Made by a program: the position numbers and the translations under genes | Shown here: piece after piece, positions 16,701-25,435 of the stretch | Numbering within the stretch: position 1 is the stretch's first letter | Layout: every line of letters begins with the position of its first letter | Origin: Giardia muris | Taxonomy: Eukaryota; Fornicata; Diplomonadida; Hexamitidae | Reading direction: 5' to 3' | NCBI GenBank assembly: GCA_006247105.1 | Contig: CM016925.1 | Span: forward strand, 372,001 to 436,000 | Length of the DNA stretch: 64,000 nt | The notes under the pieces: generated by a model | Seen by the model: only the letters and a program-made list of their open reading frames with translations | Database searches by the model: none | Told to the model about the DNA's origin: nothing

Positions 16701-18467
16701 GGGAGGCCAAAGACGGCCCCAGGAGACGTCGGAAAGGATCTGCCGAACGTTGATGATATGTTGATTTCTAACGAGCGTGACGTTTGTTGCCGTGTCTTTG
16801 GCATCGTGGCCGCCCCGGCAGTTAAGTTCCTACAGGAGAGCATCCGCTTGGAGTCGGATACTTCCCAAACCTTATCTGTTGAGCTTCAGAACATCGGACT
16901 AACAGAGGTGACGGTCAACGTCCATACCATCATGGGGGAGGCCTTCATTGTCAACCCGGCAGCGAAGGATGAGCTGGGCTCAATCCCGCCCAACAAGCTC
17001 CTTCTGACGGGAATCTCGTCGGACTTACTCAAGCGGAGCCTGGATGTCACTCTAAAGGTAGGAGAGGTCCGGACGATCGAGGTGGTTCCTGGAGAGCAGA
17101 AAGCATACATCGTAGCACGGAAACATCGGTCGTCTTTCGGTGCTCTTGCATCCACCTTCCCACGCTCCCAATTTGACCTTGAAGATAACGTAGTCCTATC
17201 TGCAGTAGTCATTGAGCCATGCGTCGCCACCCAGAAGCCGTATATGTACTTAGTCAACGACCCAACCCATCACTATGCCATTCTTGATCCCGATACGGCC
17301 GTTGGGCCATCTCTTTACCTGGATATGCGTCCATATCAACCACTGATCGTGGAGTTTGTCATAGCAAACCCCACTGGGAGTGCCTTTTCAGCAGAGCTGA
17401 CGGCGGGTCCGGATCTGATTGTCCCTACATTGATCAAGGTTCCAGCGAAATCGAAGGCACAGGCGGCGTTTGCCATTCTTTCGGATCGAGCAGGGGCGAT
17501 GACCACGTTTGTTGACTTCCACGATTGCCGCCTGAAGATAAGTTTCAATGCCATAGGATCCGATATCATTCTAAGCTCGCCATATATAAGGAATTTCCAA
17601 TATTTGATCGACCACCAAGGAATGGCGGATGACGTGGTCCATCGTGTCGAGCCTCAAACGTTCCAGAACGCTCGTCGTAAGGTCGACCATGCGCAAAGTA
17701 AGAAGCGTTCTGAGTGGGATGAGCTCAAATCGACCCTTCCAAGCAAGATCCGAGTATCCTCGATGAATTACGAGGAGCTTTCTGGAGAGCCTCCAAGCAC
17801 TCAGGACCAACAGCCGCCAAGCTCTCTTGGGCATACGACCAACATTAATACCCTTTCCACCCCTGTTATTCAGGTCAATGGAGTAGATAGCCACACTCAA
17901 CAGAAGTTCCTTAACCACCTCGATATCATGGACCATAGGCTAGAGAACACAACAAAGAGGCACCTCTTACGAACACCGCGGCCCCCCAACGTGATAGACT
18001 TCTCCTCGATCATGACCCAAGAAGTACGTTATTCTGAGATCAAACGCTTCCTCCCCGTCCTCCCTCTTAAGCAGAAGGCTGCCAATGAGGAGGCTCGAGT
18101 CGCCCTTCGAATACATAATCCAACTGTCTCCGCGATCGAGATCTCCATAAGTATCAATGACCCTCCGAAGTCATTAGTCTCTCTTGAGTCAAATATAGAT
18201 GAGACTGGGAAGGTTCATTTGACACCCGTCGGTCCCTTTGCTGCCGGAATCGAACGACGTCAACCGGCCGAGAGCGTTCACTTCCGAGTGAGTCCACAGG
18301 TTTTCACGCTGGAACCGTATGCGACAACACTATTGACGGTATCGTTCCTAGGCTCGGACGTCCCAGGGCCTTGTGAAGCTCTTCTAAGCGTCCGAGGGCT
18401 TTTCATCCTACTATCGGGAGAGTCCTTCGTGTCCTCTGTGGAGGACTCGGCCTTATTGAGTCTCTAA
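13800..18467 (+). CDS. large ASH/MSP-domain protein, probable ciliary (hydin/CFAP74/CFAP221-like)
   Basis: The protein has 1555 residues. Several immunoglobulin-like ASH/MSP modules are visible. One lies at about 115-215 (LEVSVEGLRFSDYHPPNVYVQ..ITNTGPTTRRYNIVPPSAPFSC, then LKPGLSRVIDIFFKPES). Another lies near 660 (PAIDFGIIPVSEIATFTFDIRN), with a companion GILPPRSQMTITISLRPL near 840. Further ones lie near 1000 (AVKFLQESIRLESDTSQTLSVELQN), 1170 (QPLIVEFVIANPTGSAFSAEL) and 1430 (ARVALRIHNPTVSAIEISI). Proteins of this build occur in the axonemal central pair apparatus and at basal bodies. Length and module pattern are close to CFAP74, but CFAP221 or hydin relatives cannot be excluded. The start ATG follows GAGTAACA. 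Confidence 0.75.
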   Translation: MEEAKRFEVPLGSIVRECVENRVEEAKIVKPPPPHFLNETKACVNRRAASRLRLEAARERVESRLRPEHEHKATRNHFTGGDFNIQRLKAEKQQATLLARFAQYPKHEEDTRKPLEVSVEGLRFSDYHPPNVYVQSFTITNTGPTTRRYNIVPPSAPFSCRTLAGELKPGLSRVIDIFFKPESREDARGKVMIRANGFTKELGIIAENEPANFRLVSVVLDDDEEAKLSTINVTQQRLDGKSQSIDLDLGPMICLYETNHSLVIGIAHSEVMPREDYYATHVQEIQSRYAEPDDSVFLSHDVHIRRIEVENKALECKMELFLNRESCVGCDFPGENIRDPSCQRARVAERVTRNENLRRLAASVGLADPSGVGVVSSRSGDMWGASRLNEEQDSGDDCLCIMHPGGVICLELEFGNDILSTDLHTVVIETEEESRIEITIHGYILNGVVEIAEIGSLTLPSRPRSVINMEQFSSLEYVLLPDKICVASIDGLVGQEHTLPVRVHLSGVAASNITAAVLQYNGELAQGIVQKNRFLETPRAVDLDEPGMSDFLTFSRANFETFDDLPTKNEGRVDCYAKIIELVLRLPMECRTRQRAILEIRYLLQSLIVPIMRVIFDLNPVYKDPGSLQLLTLALKERSLVERVLRNKTEKRTDYIFFSKPAIDFGIIPVSEIATFTFDIRNCSRTVYFPFIVSINLKSHSISIATSQTAEGVSFLLSLGTKNQEQGQGEEDGAQSRCFNKVIHYPDITAMLDGTKRAALVTKFRPIISPLPEDEEHPERAPAKSILSRSAKMGSLSSTSHGSGPSSDLLPDKPSSISPESTSSDIRGFDDVISIYPSCGILPPRSQMTITISLRPLALDPIDAFLVINTPSSQYYQGVIRKIQARLYEQNERMARSQSRLDEAALERIYEERCAITVPEMELLKYQQQLSQARMYSVSDEISRSPQRDDESMYMSGKLSHEHSMVPGRPKTAPGDVGKDLPNVDDMLISNERDVCCRVFGIVAAPAVKFLQESIRLESDTSQTLSVELQNIGLTEVTVNVHTIMGEAFIVNPAAKDELGSIPPNKLLLTGISSDLLKRSLDVTLKVGEVRTIEVVPGEQKAYIVARKHRSSFGALASTFPRSQFDLEDNVVLSAVVIEPCVATQKPYMYLVNDPTHHYAILDPDTAVGPSLYLDMRPYQPLIVEFVIANPTGSAFSAELTAGPDLIVPTLIKVPAKSKAQAAFAILSDRAGAMTTFVDFHDCRLKISFNAIGSDIILSSPYIRNFQYLIDHQGMADDVVHRVEPQTFQNARRKVDHAQSKKRSEWDELKSTLPSKIRVSSMNYEELSGEPPSTQDQQPPSSLGHTTNINTLSTPVIQVNGVDSHTQQKFLNHLDIMDHRLENTTKRHLLRTPRPPNVIDFSSIMTQEVRYSEIKRFLPVLPLKQKAANEEARVALRIHNPTVSAIEISISINDPPKSLVSLESNIDETGKVHLTPVGPFAAGIERRQPAESVHFRVSPQVFTLEPYATTLLTVSFLGSDVPGPCEALLSVRGLFILLSGESFVSSVEDSALLSL

Positions 18468-18660
18468 TCGCCCGATTGAGTGAAGGGCCGCACGGTTGAT
18501 CCTGCTCTCTCACGTCCGGTGCTTCGTGCAGGCTTCTTTGGCAGAGACGCCTGCGAGGAGAACTGTCCGTGGGTGGGCGTGCAGGGTATGGGGAGACACA
18601 CCGGCTGGTAGCGAGAGATGCGGCTTTTGTTTTCTCTCCAAACTAAGACAGCGCGCAAAA
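18468..18660. other. GC-rich structured spacer, possible non-coding RNA
   Basis: This 193-base gap is unlike others here: GC-rich, with several inverted repeats. One is GCAGGC-loop-GCCTGC (about 18531-18556). Another is GAGAGA-loop-TCTCTC (about 18613-18639). A third pairs GCACGG with CCGGTGC (about 18490-18522). The plus strand contains GGTTGATCCTGC (about 18494-18505), identical to the universal 5' end of small-subunit rRNA. On the minus strand the gap ends in CCCTTCACTCAA, 10 of 12 bases of the Giardia RNA-processing motif TCCTTTACTCAA. Either could be chance. The A-rich bases just before 18661 are the initiator of the next gene. I cannot assign an RNA family. Confidence 0.35.
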
Positions 18661-19185
18661 ATGCCACGAAGAAAGAATGCCCCAAAGGAGCCGACCCAAG
18701 ACGATGTGCGTGCTCAGGCGATGGTTCTTTTGAACCGGTGTAATGCACTGATCGCAGCTCACGACAAGAACATTACTCGCCTCGAGGGCGAGCTGGAGAA
18801 GGGTCAGATGTCTGCGCGAGATTCTCAACGTGCTGGGGACCGAGTGATGGCACGATACTATCTTGGGCGCGTGGTCACTCTCCGACAACGTCTCGACGAC
18901 TTTGTCGAGGGTCGACGTCTTCTTACGATTAACCGAACAACATTGCAAGATCGGCTCACAGATATCCATTTGTCAGAGGCCTTGAAGGACGCGACAGAGG
19001 TGGTGACCGCGGCAGAGACGCGGATGTTGACGGGGAAGATCGAGGCAGCCGTTGATGTGACGAGGGATGCGCAAGCGCGTGTCAAGGAGACGGATGCAAT
19101 TCTACAACAAGCAGCTGGTAATAAGAACCTAGATGTCGACTTGGCCGCTCTGATCAAGGAGATTGAAGCCGAGGAGGAACAGTAA
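18661..19185 (+). CDS. ESCRT-III-like (Snf7/CHMP-type) protein
   Basis: The protein has 174 residues. The start at 18661 follows GCGCGCAAAA and opens a basic N-terminus (MPRRKNAPKEP). The longer upstream frame lacks an ATG and has no helical pattern. Residues 20-125 form a helical hairpin of the Snf7 type: a first helix pair ALIAAHDKNITRLEGELEKG and VMARYYLGRVVTLRQRLDDFVEG, then TTLQDRLTDIHLSEALKDATEVV. The C-terminus is acidic (ALIKEIEAEEEQ). Charge polarity and order fit the ESCRT-III subunits that polymerise on membranes in multivesicular body formation and scission, but the protein is short (typical 200-240) and could be a diverged relative. A terminal MIT-interacting motif is not evident. 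Confidence 0.55.
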   Translation: MPRRKNAPKEPTQDDVRAQAMVLLNRCNALIAAHDKNITRLEGELEKGQMSARDSQRAGDRVMARYYLGRVVTLRQRLDDFVEGRRLLTINRTTLQDRLTDIHLSEALKDATEVVTAAETRMLTGKIEAAVDVTRDAQARVKETDAILQQAAGNKNLDVDLAALIKEIEAEEEQ

Positions 19186-19280
19186 ACAACTAGGGATAGC
19201 TACATGGTTGGTTTTACGGTTGTAGACGCGGATAACCCTTCGAAGGGAAATATGGACATTACTCTCATCGTATTTCAAAT

Positions 19281-22200
19281 ATGAGAGTACGCCTGCATCG
19301 ATTTTATACGAGCCAGTTCCGGGCACTCCTCTTCAAGCACTACACAGACATGGTGCAGGGAAATTGGATCGTCATGTTCTTACGTCTAGCCGTCCCCTTG
19401 GTCCTGATTCTGATCTTATACTTCCCACCACTCATCGCTGGCTTAAAAGACTCCTCCGCCGACATCATGCCTCTTTGGGATGAGGGTGGGATGGGGTTAC
19501 CTCATTGTCTCGTCTTAGATAGCTCGGATGGGCCATATGGGTATGGGTCTATAATACCACAGAGTACAGCTCGTTGTAAGATGCTTGGTGTCTATCCCAA
19601 TAACTCCTTCGTCAATAAGATCGTAGAACGCATGGCAAAGAACGATAAGGTAAGTTTGGATCAGTTTGTCATGTTCGATGATGCAACTGAGGCAGATGCT
19701 TATGTTTCCAAGAACCCTGGGATGCTTGCCGCCCTTGTTGGCTTCGAGGCCGACTTCACAAATACTACTAGTATCATTAAGAACTTAGCCATACATATCG
19801 GTTATAACTTCACTCTTGTTAAGTTCCCGAACTTCTATGCATTCTATCAGGAGGATACCATCTCTCTTTATAGTCTCAAAAGTCAACACACCACCATTCC
19901 ATTACGAATTCAACATGCAGTAGGAAGAGCATTACTTCAAGAGCTTGATGGAGTCAATGTCGATTATAATCCTAGATATGGACGGGTTCCTGCTGGAAAC
20001 AAGGATCCTCCCACCATGCCAGACAGGTTTGCGTCTCTCATCCTTCCAGTTGTTGTCCTGATGGTACACTTCCTATTAACATTGAATTCTGTCGTTGCAG
20101 AAAAGGATTCTGGGCGCTTCGAGAGTCTTCGTTTAATGGGTGTTAATGATTGTATCTATTGGTGCTCCCAACTAGCATTCCATCTACTGATCTATGGATT
20201 AGGACTTATCCCATATCTATTCGGTGCATATATCTTACCAGGAGGCACTAGCTACTATCAATGGATTGATCCGGTCACGGTTCTTCTCTTCTTCATTATT
20301 GGTGGAGTCCTCTTCACAATCCTTGGGCTTTTCGTTGGTTCCTTGACGACAACTGTACGAACTGGGATGATCTTTGGCTTCCTCATCTTGGCTTTCATCT
20401 TCGTCTCCTTTCAAGTCATCCTCATCTTTGGAGCGAAACGCTTCTTCGATCCAACTTTCATAAACCAGTTCGGAACTGCCGTACTTTTTACCCTCGTGCC
20501 CTTCTTCCCCATCATCGTCTTTTGGTTGATCGTTATCGATAGCATTTCCATCGATACCGTCATTGACCCTCATACTCAATGGCTTCATCTAGATGCCTCC
20601 GAAACGAAATGGTCGTTTGGTAGCCTCTTTACTCGTAAGAAAATAACTTGCTTCCGTGGCGACTCTAACTGTACTGTCAAGATAGCCCCGCCTATCCTTC
20701 TTTTCGTCTCACTTTCTATTAACGCCATTATCTTCTTCCTTCTTACTTGGTTCGCTTCCGAAGGCCTTCCTACGTGTGGAAGCTTACGCCGGAAGCCTTG
20801 GGAGCTCTTCACACGCGAATATTGGAAGACTACTGGTGGCAGTTACCTCGCTTCTGATATGCTTACGGATGCCGTTGAAGCTGCCGAGGATGGAAACGAT
20901 GATGAAGACACCCCGTTAGTCGATGAGGCGCCTAGGAGGTCCTCTTCGGGATGTCTTCGTTCTCGAGGGGAATGCAAACATGGTCGCAGGTCCGTTACCG
21001 CAAATATCGCGCAGAGGGTGCTTTTGTCTCTAGGAGTCATTGATAGCGATGTTGAGACCGCTGTCATGGATATCCTTACGGCTCCCAAGCTATCAAATAC
21101 GGCTCTCGTTGCAAATCATATACAGAAGACGTTTCCGCAGGGAAAGCTCTGTTCTCGAACGCACACTCGTGTAGTCCGCGGGATCACTCTTCAAATTCGG
21201 ACGGGACAGATTCTCGGGCTTCTTGGACATAATGGCGCTGGAAAGTCGACGTTCATGGGATGTCTCATTGGAGCCACACGTCCTGATCCTCCATCAGATT
21301 CTCTCCTAGGTACCGCCGCGACGCTTCGGAATCCACCCCTAGGGAATGCCTGGATTGATGGACTCTCTATTCGTTATCAGATGAACCATATCCGACGTAG
21401 GATCGGGGTGTGTCCTCAGTTCAACACGACTCTTTGGCCCGGGTTGACACCTGAGCAGCACCTTCGCTTTGTATGTTTACTACACAACGTTCCAGAGTTC
21501 GATATCCCAACGCTTACCGAGAAGAGTCTCAGGCGTGTTGCACTTCACGAGTATCGTGATAAGGCATGCAAGAAGTTCTCGGGTGGGATGCAGCGGCGTC
21601 TATGTATTGCGGTTGCGATGTGCGGATACCCACGACTCCTTCTGTTTGACGAGGCAACGACTGGAACTGATCCCGAGACGAAGCGTATTGTTTGGAGTGC
21701 GATCCGTGACGTGAGCCGCACCCCCCAGAAGGTTCCGTTGGTCGAAAAGTATGGGCGTAGCCTTTATGTCCGTCGGATTGAGCGTCCCGCACCTGGGATC
21801 CTTTTGACCTCTCATGATATGGCGGAGGTCGAGTATCTTGCCGATGAGGTCGCAATCATCGCCTCTGGATCCGTGATTGCAAGCGGGACGACCCTTCGGC
21901 TCAAGCGCCGCTTTGGCAAGGGCCTTCAGCTGACCATAGTCTGCACCTCGACTCGTGCAGCCAATATCTTCGCAGCAATGCTACCCCGCTGGCTTCGTGA
22001 AACTTTCCCAAGCGTTACTTACACCCGATCCGCGGATAAGGATGCACATCAGTTGGGCACAGCTGCTATCTCTTTACTCGACCAAACGGGTCAGACCCTC
22101 GTCTTAGCCATTTCTCAAGACGCAGAACAGGTTATTTCCGGGCTACTAGCATTTGCAGAGCAGAATAAGAGGATTCCTGGACCCGATGGAATCCTCGTTG

Positions 22201-25200
22201 AGGACATTCTTCTTGATGAGACAAGCCTTGAAGACGTCTTCTTACGTCTAGGACGCATCTACCAAGCTGGTGTTTATTCACAACTCCAGCGCTTCACAAG
22301 CCAGGATAATGACCAGGATGATACCTCCACTTCCACATTACATGGCTCGGAGGGCTCGATGTTTGTCGAACCCGAACCACAAGATCAATATGTTAACCAG
22401 GGGTATACGGAAATAAAGCATTTCACTCCTGAGATGATCACCGAGATCCTTCATCCGAAGCGTGTTCAACCTCGCGTTTTCGTGGCTCTCTTCCTCAAAA
22501 TGATCAAGCAAGACATGACCGCAAAGGTGGGGCTCTTCTCGGCGCTGCTTTTGCCAATCATCCTCATCACTGTTGGGTGGTTACTCGGAAACTACTTGAT
22601 CCCCTGGATTATTTCGATTGTCAATGATATTACAGACACCAAGCGTGAGAACATGCACATATTGTGTGGCCTGTGTCACCTTCTCAGCACCATCCCCGGG
22701 ATTGGGTACATTCCACAATGTACGGGCTTTGACTCCTTTGGTCGTGGACTACCCTGTGAGAAGGCAAGTATGTATGCTGGCGAGCCTATCAATCAGTCCA
22801 TAATCTGGGTTGGAGGGGGGCTTTATTCAAATCCTGATCAATCCCCTCTTCAAACGAGTGATCCTTTGAACCTTCAACTCACTACCTTTTCACAGGGCGT
22901 ACAACTGCCATCCCAAGTTATTGTCTTCGATACGGAGAAGCTTTTCAGTACTGATGACTTATCTACGCCTGGACTGGAGTTTACCAACTCCATGGCCGGG
23001 AATAACATTTCAACAACCGTTAACGTCACGATTCCGACGACGAACATATCTATCAACGTCACCTATGAGAAGAACTGGCTCATGGATATCACTGGACGTC
23101 CCATTACAGTTGATCTTCAAGAACAAGTTTCAACTCATATGAAGACGTACTACACCTCTGGAAAGGGTGCAAAGGCCCTGAAGAGCACGCCAGAACGGCC
23201 CAATTTCCTGGACTTCATGACTCTCAAGCCTATTGCCGTCCCTATCTATCTAGATAACAATCAAACGACTGAGCAATACTCTCTTCGCCCCGACTTCTTC
23301 TACAATGATGGGTTAACAAGTTACGGAACCCTGGACTATCTTGCCGAGAGCTTTCTGAAGTTCCAATACACCGATGGAACGAATTATCCTGAGACCCTCC
23401 GAAGTATGCAGTTGTCACCTACCTGCCAGAAGCAGGCGTTTTGTTGGGCTGTTTTGAATCCATCCGACCAAGCCACGGTCCAAATCTTCCTTAATTACTC
23501 TCTTATGGCGATTCCCGCCGTGGTCTTGGATCTTGACCGTTCTTTGCAACTTAGAAGCGATAATAGCCTAATTTTTGCACCGAAGATCTATTCCTATGCG
23601 AAACCAATACCTGGGCGATCTCCTTATGATAACATGCAGGCTGGCGTTAGGTGGCGGAAGAAGGAGATCTATAATCGGATTCAGAAGCTAGGAGTTCCTA
23701 AAAGCGTTCTCGATATCATTTGGGAAGGAGAACCGGTCTTTGGACCACCCGGGGCGATGCACCCCACTATCTTCAGAAACATGGATATCAATGACGTCAC
23801 AGCCATTTCGCTACACAACGAGTTCCATGCTCGCCTACTTGAAGCGGTAGTTCGAGCGCGGCTAGGAATCGTACCAGGTGCTTCCTATACTGACTACAAG
23901 AATTCCGTGAATATTCGCTTCGGTATCAAGCCGTGGGACTGGACTTGGGACCTCGCCTTCGATACAGGGTCTGATAAGATTAAGGAAATGGTCACCATTC
24001 TATTAGTGGCTCTTGCATGTTTAAGCATGTTCCCAATTCATATCTACCCCGTCGTTCTTGATAGGCAGCAAGGGATCCGTCAGATGTTCACCCTCAACGG
24101 GGTTCCAGGATGGCTTTATTGGTTGACAAACTTCGTCTATCAGCTCATCTTGGCATTAATCGCGCACTACGCCGTAATTTTCTTCGGATATTTCATCTTT
24201 CAGATCACACTCTTCAATAAGATGGATATCTGGTTACTTCTCCTCATCTTTACCACAGGGGCAATTGGACAATTGGCCACCGCCTTTCTTTTCTCTCTTT
24301 GCTTCCCCACCACCCAATTGGCGACTCTCTTTGGATATGTCTTCATTATTATCATCACCGTGGTTCTATTGCTCAATGGAGACTTTCAAACTGGGGTGTT
24401 GCATTGGTGGTACTTCTTCACCCCCGTGATGAGTATGGCTGCGATCTTTGGATTCATGAGCTGGAGTACCCAGACCATCTCAACCTTCTTCAAATCCTCC
24501 TTTGGATGGCTGATCCCCGGGATCTGGATCGAAAGCATCATTTTCCTGGTTCTTACCATCTATCTAGATTACGTCATCCCTCGCCCCTCTGTTGGAGTTC
24601 CCAAGCCATGGTACTTCCCGTTCATATGCACGTGCCGCAAGATGCGTAAGCCCGCGTTCAACCATGATAATCCGGACCTCATCCCACTCACCGGTTCTGC
24701 AATACATCCGGCTTCGGCTTATAGTTCCATAGATCCCGATAGAATCGAGGACTGTGACACAATGCCACTTTCGGGAGGCCATATCCAGCCTCCAATGAAT
24801 TTGGAACTCAACGACTTACCAACCTATCGAGGAAAGCCTTTACCCCCACCGACAACAGCTCGAGATCGTGCTGTACGTAGTAACGAGATCGACCCAGATG
24901 TTTGGGCAGAACGAAGGCGAATGGTTGCTGGTCTTTCGAACACAACACCATTGATCGTCTGCAATCTTGAAAAGTTCTATCGTCCCTCCTTCATCGCGGT
25001 TCGGGACATCTCGTTTCACATCCCCCCCAGCACATGCTTTGCACTCCTAGGAAGTAATGGAGCTGGAAAGTCCACAAGTATTTCGATCATGACTGGACTT
25101 GTCCGAGCGACGCGAGGAACTGCCATAATCAATGGGTGGGATGTCCGACGCGATGCTCAAGAGGTTCACCGACACATAGGTCTCTGTCCACAACATGATG

Positions 25201-25400
25201 CGTATGTGCCGACGCTCACCGTCCGTGATCACCTTCTTCTCTTCGCCCGTCTTCATGGGGTTTCCCGAGCCGACGAGGCCATTGTTGTAAGTCATATCGC
25301 CGCCTTTGTTCATCTTCGCGATGTCCTTGATCGCCAAGCCCGCCACCTTAGTGGAGGGATGCGACGCCGATTGAGCTTGATCATTGCTCTGATTGGATGA
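19281..25400 (+). CDS. ABC transporter, subfamily A type, second ATPase domain truncated
   Basis: The protein has 2039 residues. Layout: TM1 at about 28-50, a large luminal loop, a TM bundle at 250-430, NBD1, a second TM1 at about 1085-1110, a second large loop with many Asn-linked glycosylation sequons, a TM bundle at 1570-1770, and NBD2. NBD1 is complete: Walker A GHNGAGKST (about 648), CPQFN Q-loop, FSGGMQRRL (about 763), Walker B LLLFDEATTG (about 785) and switch His in LLTSHDMAE. NBD2 has Walker A GSNGAGKST (about 1923), CPQHD and LSGGMRRRL (about 2023). It then stops at ALIG, before Walker B, D-loop and switch His. ABCA proteins export or flip lipids. Only 35 bases separate this stop from the opposing gene, so no lost remainder follows. 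It may be a broken or rearranged copy, or one half of a split gene. Confidence 0.9.
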   Translation: MRVRLHRFYTSQFRALLFKHYTDMVQGNWIVMFLRLAVPLVLILILYFPPLIAGLKDSSADIMPLWDEGGMGLPHCLVLDSSDGPYGYGSIIPQSTARCKMLGVYPNNSFVNKIVERMAKNDKVSLDQFVMFDDATEADAYVSKNPGMLAALVGFEADFTNTTSIIKNLAIHIGYNFTLVKFPNFYAFYQEDTISLYSLKSQHTTIPLRIQHAVGRALLQELDGVNVDYNPRYGRVPAGNKDPPTMPDRFASLILPVVVLMVHFLLTLNSVVAEKDSGRFESLRLMGVNDCIYWCSQLAFHLLIYGLGLIPYLFGAYILPGGTSYYQWIDPVTVLLFFIIGGVLFTILGLFVGSLTTTVRTGMIFGFLILAFIFVSFQVILIFGAKRFFDPTFINQFGTAVLFTLVPFFPIIVFWLIVIDSISIDTVIDPHTQWLHLDASETKWSFGSLFTRKKITCFRGDSNCTVKIAPPILLFVSLSINAIIFFLLTWFASEGLPTCGSLRRKPWELFTREYWKTTGGSYLASDMLTDAVEAAEDGNDDEDTPLVDEAPRRSSSGCLRSRGECKHGRRSVTANIAQRVLLSLGVIDSDVETAVMDILTAPKLSNTALVANHIQKTFPQGKLCSRTHTRVVRGITLQIRTGQILGLLGHNGAGKSTFMGCLIGATRPDPPSDSLLGTAATLRNPPLGNAWIDGLSIRYQMNHIRRRIGVCPQFNTTLWPGLTPEQHLRFVCLLHNVPEFDIPTLTEKSLRRVALHEYRDKACKKFSGGMQRRLCIAVAMCGYPRLLLFDEATTGTDPETKRIVWSAIRDVSRTPQKVPLVEKYGRSLYVRRIERPAPGILLTSHDMAEVEYLADEVAIIASGSVIASGTTLRLKRRFGKGLQLTIVCTSTRAANIFAAMLPRWLRETFPSVTYTRSADKDAHQLGTAAISLLDQTGQTLVLAISQDAEQVISGLLAFAEQNKRIPGPDGILVEDILLDETSLEDVFLRLGRIYQAGVYSQLQRFTSQDNDQDDTSTSTLHGSEGSMFVEPEPQDQYVNQGYTEIKHFTPEMITEILHPKRVQPRVFVALFLKMIKQDMTAKVGLFSALLLPIILITVGWLLGNYLIPWIISIVNDITDTKRENMHILCGLCHLLSTIPGIGYIPQCTGFDSFGRGLPCEKASMYAGEPINQSIIWVGGGLYSNPDQSPLQTSDPLNLQLTTFSQGVQLPSQVIVFDTEKLFSTDDLSTPGLEFTNSMAGNNISTTVNVTIPTTNISINVTYEKNWLMDITGRPITVDLQEQVSTHMKTYYTSGKGAKALKSTPERPNFLDFMTLKPIAVPIYLDNNQTTEQYSLRPDFFYNDGLTSYGTLDYLAESFLKFQYTDGTNYPETLRSMQLSPTCQKQAFCWAVLNPSDQATVQIFLNYSLMAIPAVVLDLDRSLQLRSDNSLIFAPKIYSYAKPIPGRSPYDNMQAGVRWRKKEIYNRIQKLGVPKSVLDIIWEGEPVFGPPGAMHPTIFRNMDINDVTAISLHNEFHARLLEAVVRARLGIVPGASYTDYKNSVNIRFGIKPWDWTWDLAFDTGSDKIKEMVTILLVALACLSMFPIHIYPVVLDRQQGIRQMFTLNGVPGWLYWLTNFVYQLILALIAHYAVIFFGYFIFQITLFNKMDIWLLLLIFTTGAIGQLATAFLFSLCFPTTQLATLFGYVFIIIITVVLLLNGDFQTGVLHWWYFFTPVMSMAAIFGFMSWSTQTISTFFKSSFGWLIPGIWIESIIFLVLTIYLDYVIPRPSVGVPKPWYFPFICTCRKMRKPAFNHDNPDLIPLTGSAIHPASAYSSIDPDRIEDCDTMPLSGGHIQPPMNLELNDLPTYRGKPLPPPTTARDRAVRSNEIDPDVWAERRRMVAGLSNTTPLIVCNLEKFYRPSFIAVRDISFHIPPSTCFALLGSNGAGKSTSISIMTGLVRATRGTAIINGWDVRRDAQEVHRHIGLCPQHDAYVPTLTVRDHLLLFARLHGVSRADEAIVVSHIAAFVHLRDVLDRQARHLSGGMRRRLSLIIALIG

Positions 25401-25435
25401 TGTTCGACCACTCGAAACGTTCTATTCTAGATACC

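Noticed and set aside
18496..18660. In-frame upstream extension of the ESCRT-III-like gene
   Set aside because: It has no ATG, lacks helical pattern, and the ATG at 18661 has the expected A-rich lead.
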